DNA from: Lineus longissimus
Lineage: Eukaryota > Nemertea > Pilidiophora > Heteronemertea > Lineidae
Direction: 5' to 3'
Assembly (NCBI RefSeq): GCF_910592395.1
Contig: NC_088323.1
Span: 13,689,501-13,753,500 of the forward strand
Length of the DNA: 64,000 nucleotides
How positions within the stretch are numbered: the first letter of the stretch is position 1; each line of letters opens with the position of its first letter. The translations under genes were made by a program, and so were the position numbers. Below the pieces are notes generated by a model. That model was given only the letters and a program-made list of their open reading frames with translations. It was not told the DNA's origin and did not search any database. This document shows, in pieces, positions 21,160 to 33,005 of this stretch.

Positions 21160-23200
21160 TTAACCGAGACTTACCTGTAAGTTGAAGGTTGATTGTAATT
21201 CTATCGAACTATCAATCACGAGCGGGATCACATGAGATACGCGTAGTAGATCAGCAGTAAGCCTAATGGCCGCGGCCACGCTAAATACCCACCATGTGAG
21301 TTCTGCCTTGGCCCCATCTGTCAAGCAAGTATTTTTGTCATAGTCGCCAGTTTGTAATTGGAGAGCCTGCATCTTATTAGCTTCCAACTGTCTGTAATAA
21401 AATGGGCAATACATCACCCCGGGGAAGCAAGACACCAAAGTAGCGATAACCTTGGCAAGTAATTTTATAGCAGGCCTCTCTTTTCTCTGTAGGCTTGAGC
21501 ATATGGCTTTGACCTTTCCACTTTCTCTGGTGTGAGGAAAACCGCAATAAGTATTGAGTGAATATGAATCCAATAAATTCCCTTTGTTGCATTGGTGGCC
21601 AACTTGACTTAATGGGATAGGGAATTAACCTATGGTCAGCTAGTATTGTAGTAGCCATCATTGCACTTCTGGCACATGCCAGTGTCATATCTTGCTTCAG
21701 CCGCAGATCGTCAACATATATGACCGATGGGATACTTTGCTGCCTTATGCGTGCCATAATCGGTTTCATTAGGTTTGTCCATACCCTTGGACACGGGCCA
21801 ATCCCATTCGGGGAGCATGTATACTGAAATAATCTTCCATTCCACTCAAACTTTAAATATCTTTGTGAATTTCTGTGTCTAGGTACACTATAATTCGCAT
21901 CTTTGATATCAATTGTGCATTGATAGCAACCAGGTGTCATCAAATCTACAACGGTCTTAATGCCCTCCATTTTAAAATGGGCATCCATCAAATGTTTGTT
22001 CAAGATAAACAGATCTAGGATCATTCTGTATGTTCCATCCATCTTTGGCCTCAGAAAAATTCGGGAAATAAACTATATTGGCTTTTGGTGGCATTCTATT
22101 ATCACTTTCTTCTCCAGAAGATATCTTATTTCGCCATTAATGGCCTCAGTTACCTCTTTGTTGAATTTTATTTGGGATTGCACCCTAGTGTGTCGAGGCG
22201 GATCTCCATCAAACTCAAGCTGGTAGCCTTGATAATAATGAGGAGAAAAGGATCAGATGTTGATTCCTTCCAGTTTTCAAAATAATGTCGTATTCTACCT
22301 GCTTTAAAATAGCGAATATCGGCTTCCGATTTTCTAACGGTTTGCTCAATGAACTCATTGAGTTCTGCATAATTGAAGGAAGTTGTACTGGTCAATATCA
22401 AGCTTAGAAGTATTTTGAGGACCTACCTGATCTGGTAAGCGTTCTGTCTTTACTTTCCGTCCTCCCGTTTCTTCTTGTTATGGGAGTAGGGCTTCTTTTC
22501 CCTTCCGCCTTGGAACTTACCACGGTATTGTCGACGGGATTGGTAACTCTTGTGGCCGTGATGGAAACTCTTTGCCCGCGGCTTCTACAAGTAGTTTTTT
22601 GTCAAAGAGTATGAGTCTTTCGTCACCTCCTCGACCTGTTTGGCCTCTTTTATAGCCTTGGATATGTCGTCGCCAAATAATTTGTTGGTAACATGGATTA
22701 TTCCTGTTCTGCAAAAGCTTTAAAACTTGGCCCTGAGACCTGGCTTTATTGCTTCCATGCGTTTTATTGAGAGCTCCTGGTTTGCGTGCCCAAGAAGAGC
22801 CAAAGCATCGGAAGCGATTTTGACTTTTTTCTGTTTGTCAATGTTCTCTTTGAGAATTGAATCTGCGATGCTAACCTGGCCACTGCGGCAGCAGCTTTGT
22901 TAACTGCCTTCTGGATATAAAATAGGCGGACATCACGTCACGCGATCGGGCAACATCAGTGATCTTTGTCCTTATCTCATCGTTAAGCTTTGGGGTTTCT
23001 AACGCCCCACAGTTTTCCGGAAAGGGATAGAGTTGTTCCTTCTCCATCGCCATATCTTTGGTCTTCCTCAGGCGAAATCGATTGTTCACAATTTCTGCCA
23101 GTTTATTTTCTTTCATTGTAGCAATGCGAAAATAAAGGTAATTTTGGTTAGGTCCGTCCTTTGTTATGACCAAGTAGCTTCTAGAGTGACTCAGCCACTC
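21160..23200 (-). pseudogene. DIRS-type retrotransposon, gag-like ORF and reverse transcriptase remnant
   Basis: Read on the minus strand: 23173-22871 is a gag-like N-terminal ORF (LNDEIRTKITDVARSRD). 22401-22168 holds GRIRHYFENWKESTSDPF, the linker before RT in DIRS elements. 22042-21377 is the RT with MDGTYRMILDLFILNKHL, CTIDIKDANYSVPRH (motif A) and YVDDLRL (motif C). 21573-21160, in another frame, continues into the RNase H part (FPGVMYCPFYYRQLEANKMQ). DIRS elements normally integrate with a tyrosine recombinase and also carry a methylase-like domain; neither is found, so the 3' part is lost. Several frameshifts. Copy 2 keeps only the last 130 bp (to 58749). Confidence 0.9.
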
Positions 23201-23267
23201 ACTCTCTTGATTACAGCGGCCGCCTCAGCGCCACCACGCGGGGTCTATTGGTATTAGGCTAAGTAGC

Positions 23268-24048
23268 TTCGCGCGATATGCACCATTCTGGGAAAACTCA
23301 ATGAGGAAGTATACTCATAAGCATAATCTATTCTTAGCTCCAGCTCGATGTAACCTTGCGCAGTGTTTCTTCGGGCCGGATACATTGTGGTGGAAAACGT
23401 TTAGTACAAAGAACGGCTGGCTTGCGCCAGATAAATAAGTGAAGTAAGTCTGGCTACGCGTGACTACTGTGACAGAAATGACCATTACAGAGACTCTGTG
23501 ACGTAGGCATATACTTAATAGAATAACCATGCCGTCCCGTGTTTCGCGCTATATGGACCATTCTGGGAAAACTCAATGAAGAAGGTATGCTCATTAGCAT
23601 AATCTATTATTAGCCCCTGCTCGAGATAATCTACGCAGTGTTGCTTTTGCCCACATACATCGTGCTGGAAAACGTCTCGAACACAGAAGGTCTGACATGC
23701 GCCAGACTAATAAGTGAAGAAATTCTGGCTGCGCGAGGCATCTGTGATCAACATGACCATAGCAGAGACTCTGTGACGTAGGCATATATTTTTTATAATT
23801 AAAAATGCCCTCAAAAGACGATATGGAATGAGTTTTTATTAACATTTCCTGAACTTCTAATTATTACTTTACATAAATAGGTCGGCGTTTGGTCGCGTGC
23901 TTTTCTTTCCTTGTGACAATATACAGCAAAATAGTTACAACCCCACAATCGCGCTATAAGTCCATAATAAGGCCACGGTGACCCGTTATAAATGTTTCGC
24001 CAGCTTCGCTATTTTGCCGCTACGCGGCGCGTTGGGTCCTTGCGTCCA
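23268..24048. repeat. R1 repeat, two tandem copies beside DIRS
   Basis: 23268-23525 and 23541-24048 are direct copies of the R1 family (first copy shortened). They share ATATG-ACCATTCTGGGAAAACT, ATAAGTGAAG and GAGACTCTGTGACGTAGGCA. They lie just upstream of the DIRS gag-like ORF when read on the minus strand, as expected for repeated terminal or leader sequence. Confidence 0.8.
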
Positions 24049-25982
24049 GTGAAGTGATTGATAGTGAGATAGAATAGCGGGCTTCAGGTTAGAGCCTATC
24101 CGCGAACGTATATACCTATCCTGATCCTGATCCCGGAAACGGGATAGACGAATCTCTCTAAATCATTTGGCCGTGCTGCTGTAAATGTAAACTTGCCACG
24201 TCATTTAGCTGTCCATGCACCTTTCTGTAGGACCGATAGGGCAAGAAACTCATTTATCCCTTCTGCTTGTTCCATTTGGAACGATTTACCCGCCGGCATA
24301 AAGCAGTCACCTACATAATATTCTTTCAGGACAAGATATAAAATACAATACTTCAAACAACGTGTTTTTTTCGGAGCTGGTCATGGCTTATGTAAGATTG
24401 ATAACATACACACTCGTTTTAGACTTGGTTAAACCAGAGTCTTTCAAATAGAGAGTCAGGTCACGGCAAGTTTCATCTGATCCCACAGCTCTCTCGGGCA
24501 AATAACTGGAAGTCATATATGAAACCCATTTTACTTCAGCTACAAACTGAACTGAGATGCAAAACATTGATAAAACGACCAAATATTCAACGTAAAATAT
24601 ACTCCGCACATGCAGTATACATAAGATTTCTCGGATAACAAATACATACAATATAATTTTTTTGAACTTATATCGATGTGAACGATTCAACAATTTAGGC
24701 AGATATGTTCGTTAATTTTTATTGGCTGCTAATTGCCAAACTAAACAATAATCAAATCAAAATTAAGCTGCATGCAAACATCCACTGATCGGCTTGCAAC
24801 TTGAGAAGGCACATTATGAGAAAACTCAGAATGTACACATCATGTTTGTAAGGTTCAAACCGAATGGCGTGTTAAACAATATTGGACAGTATTCCTAATA
24901 AACACCACCTTGCGCTTTAATTTATGCAAAACAAGCTCATCGATAGGAAAATGAACCGTTTTCTAATCTTAAAAGCAAAGAAACTGAGCTTCAAAATAGC
25001 AGAGACATTGAATTAGAGAAATTTTGATAAAACAAAATTTGATTTCTAAACATGCTAACGTTTGACCACAAAATAGAAATCAGTGCATTTGAAGCTGGCG
25101 TTTGCTCTAAAACGGAGTTTTTGGCTATGTTCAGCTGATCGAAGAATAATTGTTCAAGTTCCAGTTGTGTGAAATTTGCCTGGGTCAACGCGTGACCCGA
25201 GAGAGCTCTGTCCCAACGCGCGTCTTTTGGAACGGGCGGTTGCTTTGATGTTGAAACCATACGTTCCCTAGTTGCCTGACAATTCATTTGAAAGACTCTG
25301 ATAAGACAACTCTAAAATTTGATCTAGTCTACTCAAAGTCTATCATCGACTCTCCTATGTGCTCATATAGGCAAGAGGGTGAGACATACTTCCGTTACTT
25401 TATTAATTGCGTGCAATTTTGCTCATGTGAGACGTATTTTCGACTCGTGTCGTCTTTCTCTCAACAATTTTTCCCCTAATCTCATCCTCAGACAAGTAAT
25501 TTTTGGATTTGATCTTCCATTTGTAAATCATAACCCAATACTGTTTACCTTCGTCGAGGAAGTTATCAAAAACTCCAAAAGATTTGCCTTTTAGCCGGCC
25601 TCCTGATCATACTGGTAAGATTCGGCTTCATAAATTGTTGAGAAATTGGGAATTGGAATGCCAACCTATATTCACCTGCATTCTGCCACTCCAGTTGTAA
25701 TAGGTGACCATAATGTACCTTGGGACGCGGCACCTTTTGTTCAATAAATAAAATTAAAAAGAAAAAAACGAAAAATATTTCGTGATCAGCCAAAATACTT
25801 ATGATTTTTTTCTCCAGAAAGCTTTGTAAGTTGGAAACATAAGTCATAAAGCGCGATAATTTGGCAGTTTTAAAGTAGTGCATAGGTTACAGAACTAAAA
25901 TTGAATCTATTCAAAGTGATATCGACTTCTGGCTCTTATCTAATTGTATACATGTATTATGATATTTCAAAAATTGATTGTT
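24049..25982. other. Non-coding stretch
   Basis: No gene, inverted repeat or tandem array recognised. Small open frames at 24388-24693, 24991-25287 and 25566-25883 have no domain and no support. Confidence 0.5.
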
Positions 25983-26093
25983 GACGGCGTCAATGGACAG
26001 CGCTGATGCTCGCCTCTCACAACGGTCACCTTGCTGTCGTAGATGCTCTATCATGCTATTGAAAGCGGCGCAGATGTTGACGAAGGGAAGAAG
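25983..26093 (+). pseudogene. Decayed ankyrin exon
   Basis: It reads TALMLASHNGHLAVVDAL before an 8-bp insertion shifts the frame; a second 5-bp insertion sits near the start. The acceptor AG is lost, while the donor GAAG|GTAACACACC remains. It is derived from the same exon family as 19097-19195 and 55825-55923. Confidence 0.8.
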
Positions 26094-28283
26094 GTAACAC
26101 ACCAAAAGCTTTCTCAAATCATAAGATGATAAAGCAGTATCAACAAGAGGCCCAAGGGCCTGGCGCTCAGCTGAAATGGATAGGTGAAGGCAAGGGCCAA
26201 GTGTGTGTCGGTACCGTTATTATGAGGCAACGTGACGCTATAACGTCTAGCACGCAGAAGTGCTGGTGCGAAATACCTTCTTGCTATATCAGTGCATGCT
26301 GAAGTACTGAGTTGACGTCACCCTGCTATTATGACGTAAAGTCATTCAACAGCCAACCTTGCCCACATGATGTGAGCCGAGAGCTGGGCTTAAAGATGAG
26401 CGAGTGGTGTACTACATTTTGAAAATTGTCTATCGTCTACTACATATGACAGAACAGGATCTAGTGGACTTAATGATGAGGTACTATCAAATAAGGTTTC
26501 CATCAAATGAATCATGAGGGCCTGTTGAGTTATCCTCTAAGCCTGTATCCTATAGGGCTAGGCTATCGTTTTGGTCTTTTTTACAGCCTACAGTACAGCC
26601 AAGCACAGCGCAGTGTACAGACAGTACAGGATTGCCAACCAAAAACATGAGCATTGCTGCGTAACGAAACTGCAGTGGAATTCATGCTACGATGTCATAA
26701 TGTGACTTTCAAAATAATTGTTGTCACGGCCAATGACCAGACAGGGAGAAAACAAACGTAAATGGCGAGATTTGTTGCAAAATTGCCAACCACAACAACT
26801 CAGGGACCGTAGCCAAAATGGCCGACGGCGAATTCTCCGGTCGCTCGCGCAGTCCATAAACAAGCACCAATTTTACCAACTTTAGGTGCAAGCTTGGTCA
26901 TCAAAGTAACATAACTGAAATACATCTAAACAACATATATATACAGTTAAAAGTGCATAAAAATCCCGTTTCAACCTCCGGGCGCTACCTTTCTTTCTCC
27001 GCCAGACGCCGGGCCCTACCGGTCGTTATTTAGTGCGACCGCCACCAGAGTGTTTATCAAGATCTTTCGCCGTTTTAATTGCGCATTTTAGGCAGATTAA
27101 TCAATTATTACATGCATGCATTATATATCACCGAAATGATAATTGCGTAGGCTATTACAAACTAAGTTCAGATATTATTTTCGTTTTTGAATTGAATTTA
27201 GGCGAGTGATTTTTGACACCCGGTCGACATATCAGGACTTTCAAAATTCACGCGAGATCGCTTGCATCATCGGCACGTTGAAAACCGAATTTCACAAATT
27301 CCACAAATATTTATCACATACCATATGTATCACCACAAAGGTAACTCTCTAGACTATTTGAAACCAAGTTCAGATACTTATTTTCACAAAAATTCGAAGC
27401 TATGCAAGCGATTTTTCAGTGGTAGGCCTAGAGATCGACGGAAACAAATTTCTCGCTCTAAAATGACATGAGACGAGCACCAACTTTCGCTAATTTGTGC
27501 ACAAAATTTCCGCAATATTATAAAAAACTATTGATAAATCTGAATTATATAGACTCTTTTCAGTACCTAAACAAATTTCAGGCACATGGTCATGTTGATT
27601 AAAAGAGTATCAACCGATTGAACATGAGAAAGTTCAATCACCTTCATTGAAGCAGCGACTATACTGCCATTTTTAAATGGTGGCATCTCTTCTATCCATC
27701 AGCCAATCAGCGGCACTGCTTGCAAAAAAGTTGAGCCACCGCCAAATTTGAAATCACCAAAATTCAGTCAATGTGCCTGCAGCGCCAACTGGCGGTGAAA
27801 ACTATATTAATTCCATTAAAAGTAAAAAATGAAAAAATATTTAAAAATATTCAGCCACATTTGAAAACAATATTTGCTCTGTGGACCGAGGTTAAAAGGG
27901 AAAGAAATCTAAACGCGAAATGACCTCATTCTCTTAATACAGGTCGGATCGCGCTGATTTTTCGTTTTTTGAGTTCACCTTGGGCAACTCCTAATTTAGC
28001 ACCGTCAACGAAGTGGCTAGGCGTTCCCGGTCAGAAGTGTCCAATTTTGTCCACAGATGGGTCCCTAGATGGATGGATTGCAGGACGGACACCATTTGAA
28101 CAGCTATTCTACTAGCTCCGCTGACTTTGTCAGCTGAGCTAAAAATGTATTGGCATATGTATTTTTGTTGAATAAGATAACTCATTTGAATCTCTTGAAA
28201 TCATCTACTCCTCTATCTAGTCGTCTCTTTTTATCTATTTCGATATTTGGTTTAATATCGACAGTGTGTCTGTCTTGTTTTAG
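26094..28283. other. Non-coding stretch
   Basis: No coding region supported. 26815-27050 is richer in GC and CpG (AAAATGGCCGACGGCG onward) and could be a decayed gene start, but no frame continues from it. The rest is AT-rich, like an intron. Confidence 0.45.
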
Positions 28284-28350
28284 AGCGGCTGGACGGCACT
28301 AATGAGCGCCTCCAAAAACGCTCACCTTGGGGTCGTAGTGTACGGTGTTG
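28284..28350 (+). pseudogene. Ankyrin exon remnant, 3' half lost
   Basis: After a good acceptor (CTGTCTTGTTTTAG) it reads SGWTALMSASKNAHLGVV, close to the exon at 55825, then runs into unrelated sequence and a stop near 28364. The donor is missing. The upstream intron also matches the others (GATATTTGGTTTAATATCGA). Confidence 0.8.
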
Positions 28351-28442
28351 TTATTAAATGGTAATTTCACTTATCAAAGTGAATGGTATCAAGGCAAAAT
28401 AAGTTTTCCACCATATTATAGGGGGGTCCAGTGGGCGTTTGT

Positions 28443-28585
28443 CTTACGCTTGTTAAGTGGTAAAGACTGCGCCAGCAATAGGGACAGTGATCCAGGGAAT
28501 AAATCTTACGCTTGTGAAATGGTAAGAATTGCTCCAGTAACAGTGATCTAGGGAATAACTCTTATACTTGTGGAATGGTAAAATG
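28443..28585. repeat. Tandem repeat, about 2.5 units of 56-60 bp
   Basis: The unit starts CTTACGCTTGTGAAATGGTA and ends GTGATCCAGGGAATAA. Copies lie at 28445, 28505 and 28561 (partial). Confidence 0.8.
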
Positions 28586-29133
28586 TTTGCTCAAGGATTC
28601 ACACAAGCTACAGAGAGAAGCAAATGTAAGCGTGTGACGACAGCAACACTTTTAATTGACACCTAATAGTTATATTTTACTGCTGGAGGTCTTATTGAGA
28701 CAAATCAATATTTCCAGCATGGTGCCAGTGTGTTGCTTAAGGTTGCTAAACACGCAGGGAAACTGAGTACTAAATGCGAGGTATTTATTTGTGTCAGGCT
28801 CTGCTAAACCTTACAGGATTGGGGGATGGACTTAGCTACAAGAGTAAAGCACAAGATTTATGATAGCAGAAAGGGGCGCCTGTAAAAATTGTACGTGACC
28901 TCTTCGCTAGATATGAATTTTATACAATCAGTTTTTAGTGCAGCATACGTCCCCCGTTGAAACCGAAACTCAGCACTCCCGTGACGATAAATTCGATGTC
29001 ACAGACATTCAAGCACAAACGCCACGCCGGCATAAACCAAAACAAGGAAACATCGTTAGAATAGAAGATGATTTTGAAGTGTTTTGGCGAAGCAGCACAA
29101 TTTTATGTCCCTGCATAGGTACATGTACACGTA
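28586..29133. other. Non-coding stretch
   Basis: No recognisable gene. An open frame at 28938-29147 lacks any known domain. Confidence 0.45.
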
Positions 29134-30986
29134 TGTCGCGCGCCTAAAATGACGGAGCGCCTAAAATGTCGGTTTTAAGGATCTAACAACGTCGGTGCCG
29201 CGTTTTAAAAAAATTATAATTTTTGGTGCCAAAAACATCGCTGGCCACGCCAAAAATGAGGGTCCTGTAATCCTTGGCAGACGACAATATAGATAGGCTA
29301 AAAACGTTTACTTTTTATAGTGGTCCCATATATCTTTGTCTACTGTTGGCCAGTTTGTTATGATGTGATCAAATTTGGGGATGCAAATATTAACAGACGT
29401 TCTGGAATCTCTATGAGCTCCGAACAATCAATGCCAATCTAGTCAATATTGGGATCTGGCTCATCTCTGTTGTATTGCATCTTTTGGGACTTATTGCATG
29501 TTATAGGTCTTTCCTATAAATAGCGAAGAAATGTTTTTCCTTTGGAACGTTTACGGCTGTTACAGCGGCACTAATGAGGTTCGCTGATGAGGTTCTGTGC
29601 TGCGGACTGTCGAATCGGTTGGAACAAGGAATATAGATCATGCGCAGTCTATTGGGAACAGGCAGTGCACATGGCAGTGTCCCATTTGAATACACCCAGT
29701 TTGCATACGTTCTTGATTTTGTACATATTATGTTTATGATGCTTCCATTACAGTGCGGGCTCTGCAATACCACAAGGCTCAGCTCGCACTCGTTTCATCA
29801 GCACCCTGCAAACAAATGATTTTCATCGAAATTAACGGTTTTCTATATATGGCTGCGATTAAACGATACAAATACCACTCGTCTGAGGGAAAATCTGGCA
29901 ATTGTTATGCAACTTGATAATTGCAGGGCGCAGCTGTTAAATACCAATTGTTGACCGACGTATTCGAGAGATTTTTCCGGCCTGCATGATCGGAGGTCGC
30001 AGCAATAAAAAACGCCCGTTTGAAGGACGCTTTCGGTTGATAATTTGAAATTGGAAATGGATTTTATAAACTGTATGTTTATGAAATTGTTTGCAATCGT
30101 ATGACTGATTTTATGTTATATGCAATATATACACAATTTACACAAAACACCGGAACTAAATAGTAATAATCATAGCTAAACAAGCCACGTGTACGAGTGC
30201 CTGGTTTACAAGGTGGCCTTCAGCGCGTTGCTGCTGTGATTTTAACATGTGGGAGATGCTCAGAGAGGTTCCTGTTACTTCCACATGATGTTTATAAAAG
30301 TAAATAATAGATTACTTTTACACAGATTCGAATGCAGACAATCGATGCATGTAAGATGATACGCCCGAAGCTTCGTGTTTGAGATTAAGTACTGTAGCCT
30401 ACTCAATGTTATGTAACAAGTGTGACCGCATTTCCTAAATAAGTTATTTTGAGCCAAAGGCTGAAGACCGGATGTGTGTCAACTGTATTCATACACTTCA
30501 CTTCACTTATAATCTGCAACCGCAGTCCTTGGTATTGCCAATAGTAACCTGCATGTTACGATGCGACACAAGCACGCCCCTTTTCTATATGAGCTCTGTC
30601 TAAAATGACCTTTCTTTGTGAGAAAATGAAAACAGGCGCGAAGAATCCGCCCAACTGTAATGAACATTCGAAATAAAGTATCACATTCACCGGACCAGAA
30701 GCGATAGATTCGTAGACAGATACTGCAATATACCAACTAGACATGCATGTAAAACAACCTGTCGACTTGCATATGAGTGTAACAACGGGGCTCGAGCTGT
30801 TCATGTACATTTATATACCCAAATTCCAACGAAAATATGATGACGTCATGAGAACAGAATGTGTTGCTGAGTATGCAACCGTCATTTTTGGCGTGCCCAC
30901 CGACTTTTTTGGTAAGAAAAATTACTGATCTTTTAGGCGTGGACACCGACGTTTTTGAGGCGCTCCGTCATTTCAGGCGCGCGACA
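29134..30986. mobile_element. DNA transposon-like element with long TIRs, no recognised transposase
   Basis: The ends are inverted copies: TGTCGCGCGCCTAAAATGAC at the left and the complement of GTCATTTCAGGCGCGCGACA at the right. Similarity continues inward for about 140 bp with gaps (shared words AACGTCGGTG, CACGCCAAAAATGA). The 1.55-kb interior has only short open frames (29501-29773, 30275-30457, 30503-30810) without domains. Probably a non-autonomous element of unassigned superfamily. Target duplications are not clear. Confidence 0.78.
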
Positions 30987-31164
30987 CACCTGGAGTGTGA
31001 GATGTTCGGACCACACTATTAAGCATTGTTGCCGTGCTCATCTCACGAACACGACGATTCTGCACAAAATGTTGCCTTTCTATGATATGTTTTAGTACAA
31101 GTGTCTTATCTCCAGTTAGAACTACATGTATGCGTGTCATTCGGCAATAACAACGTCATATCGC

Positions 31165-31400
31165 AATATTCAGTGGACATGTTCGTCTCCTCATGCCTGG
31201 ATTCCAACAACTGTCTGCTGTATGATCTTCCCGAAAGTACCATTGCTTCACTCCAACGAATCCAGAACCGAGCAGCCTGGATCATCAGCAGAACTAGAAA
31301 GCATCACCACATCACACCTGTCCTCAAAAGTCTCCACTGGCTCCCTGTTAAACAGTGAATACAGTTTAAGATACTCCTGCCTGATCTTGGGTAAACAAAA
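31165..31400 (+). pseudogene. LINE RT C-terminal fragment
   Basis: One frame reads IASLQRIQNRAAWIISRTRK followed by HITPVLKSLHWLPVKQ, then a stop, then IQFKILLPDL. This is the same conserved C-terminal block as in 3906-4241 and 54591-55142 but from a different lineage. Short, 5'-truncated and dead. Confidence 0.85.
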
Positions 31401-31431
31401 AAAAAGTTGGAAATCCATTTAAAAAAATACA

Positions 31432-31752
31432 ATGAATAACACAGCGGTAATCGAACAACATATTGGTGTTATTAACCCCAGTTCACAACAAGGGTACCAA
31501 CAAGGATACCAACAAGGTTCGACTCAAAAGTAACAGAAACCAACTAACCTGTTGAACAGTTCAAATCTAGTTAACCCTAGTCAAGGGCTAGTCAACACTA
31601 GTCGCCAACTGGCCTCTACTAGCAGTCAACTAGCCTCTACTACCAGTCAACTAGCCTCAACTATGACCTCGTCAAGAGATCAAAGCTCGACTACGACTCA
31701 TCAAGTCTTAACTGATAGTGGTATTAGAGCCAAACAAGCCCTTGAAGTGTAA
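31432..31752 (+). pseudogene. Low-complexity Q/S/T-rich ORF of the Polinton-like element
   Basis: From ATG 31432 it reads a QGYQQGYQQG repeat, has one stop near 31531, then continues with repeated SSQLAST units (about 24 bp each in DNA) to 31752. A related frame (31816-31860) follows and is cut by the SINE. Function unknown. Repeat-rich small proteins are common beside Polinton polymerases, but I cannot name this one. Confidence 0.5.
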
Positions 31753-31865
31753 GTTGTTACTGGTAAAAGCAAGGATTTCCTGAATAAACATATTACCTTT
31801 AATGACTTAGATAGTATGACAGAGAAGGAAATCTTGAAACACCATAGAAACACCTTAGGCAAGAT

Positions 31866-32205
31866 CAGTGGCGCAGTGGTTAGAGCACTTGGCTCACAAT
31901 CAGGAGATCCTGTATTCGATTCTCGGAAGGGTCACTGCTGTTTCGTCTTTGTGTCTTTGAGCAAGGCACTTAACCGCACTTGCTTCTCTCCGCCCAAGAG
32001 TAAATGGGTACCTAACTGGCAGAGTTGGCACACTATGAATGTTAGTCCTGAGCGCTGTATAGCTGCAGCTCGGACCTGTACTACTCCCAGAGAATAAAGC
32101 TTGAACCAAGAATGTACAGACTAAGAGCTATGGGTAATAATGTGAAGCACTTTGAGCGACTGAAACCAGTTGGATTTAGCGCTATATAAGTCTCATAATT
32201 TGAAT
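31866..32205 (+). mobile_element. tRNA-derived SINE
   Basis: The head has an A-box (GTGGCGCAGTGGTTAGAGC) and a B-box (GTATTCGATTCTC), the internal promoter of RNA polymerase III. The body contains TTTGAGCAAGGCACTTAACC, a motif common in animal SINE bodies. The tail (AAGCACTTTGAGCG, TTTAGCGCTATATAAG) is of the kind shared with partner LINEs. It lies inside the Polinton-like element. Clear target duplications were not identified. Confidence 0.85.
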
Positions 32206-32702
32206 CTACCAGACAAAGATGGCTACTAGGCTTAAAGAGTAATAGATTATGCTTTTCATTACTGCAGCGAGCATTCAAAACCACCCAGAAACTTCTTAGC
32301 GGATATCAGGTCGTATATGAATTCTATGGGCCCATTTACGTTTGGCTGGCCATTCCCGCCAAAAAACCGCACTGGTCCATTAAGGCTGCCATTTACATCG
32401 TATGACGTCACAAAATTGTATGTTACGTCATATCGACCTCAATTTCGCAAGTACCCGACCCGTCGGCGATACGAGGACGTCCTTCTCGGATATAACATGG
32501 TATGACGTCATTTTCCAAAATATTGCCGATGTCTGTTTTGGGCACCAAGATATTTGCCCCTTGAAAGGCCGATTTAAATAGGTCATGTGGCAATATTTCG
32601 GCACAGAAATGTTGTCACTTGTGATATACCGAGTTAATGTCTAACGGGTGAACTGTATTTCGAACGATTTTTAACGCTTTTTACTTACTCTTTAATGATT
32701 CA
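32206..32702. other. Spacer with GAGGACGTCC-type palindrome
   Basis: No coding region. 32471-32488 (CGAGGACGTCCTTCTCGG) resembles the palindrome at the edges of the 335-bp module. Several TATGACGTCA words (a CRE-like palindrome) occur at 32400-32510; their function is unknown. Confidence 0.5.
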
Positions 32703-33005
32703 TTGGGTAAGATAGTCTTAAAAGCTTACACTAAATTGACAAAGATATTTTTGCCGCTTGATGACGCAGATGATCTTTATGAAGACTTAAGAAGTGATTA
32801 CATCGTTACCAATGAACTTTGCAAGTGGTTGGGATGGTTGAGTCTTAGGATGGGAGTATTAACCGCTTTGGCATCATCAACTCTTTTCACTTTAGGACTG
32901 TGTCAGGAGATTCAAAATGGGCAAAGCCAGAACAGACAAAGTCAGGAAAAATCAATTAAGATAAATGGATCAGGAGACTCCTTTAGCTCGGGTGACAGCC
33001 ATTGA
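32703..33005 (+). CDS. Unknown ORF in Polinton-like element (100 aa)
   Basis: The frame encodes a product with LTKIFLPLDDADDLYEDLRS and a hydrophobic stretch LGWLSLRMGVLTALASSTLF that could be one membrane segment. No known domain. The ATG at 32703 may not be the start, since the preceding frame is disturbed. It belongs to the Polinton-like block by position only. Confidence 0.4.
   Translation: MGKIVLKAYTKLTKIFLPLDDADDLYEDLRSDYIVTNELCKWLGWLSLRMGVLTALASSTLFTLGLCQEIQNGQSQNRQSQEKSIKINGSGDSFSSGDSH

Noticed and set aside
26815-27050. CpG-rich gene start
   Set aside because: Higher GC content alone; no open frame, splice site or homologous exon follows.
32400-32515. TATGACGTCA words as a CRE-type promoter
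   Set aside because: Three such words cluster, but no transcription unit starts here and the sequence lies in a decayed element.
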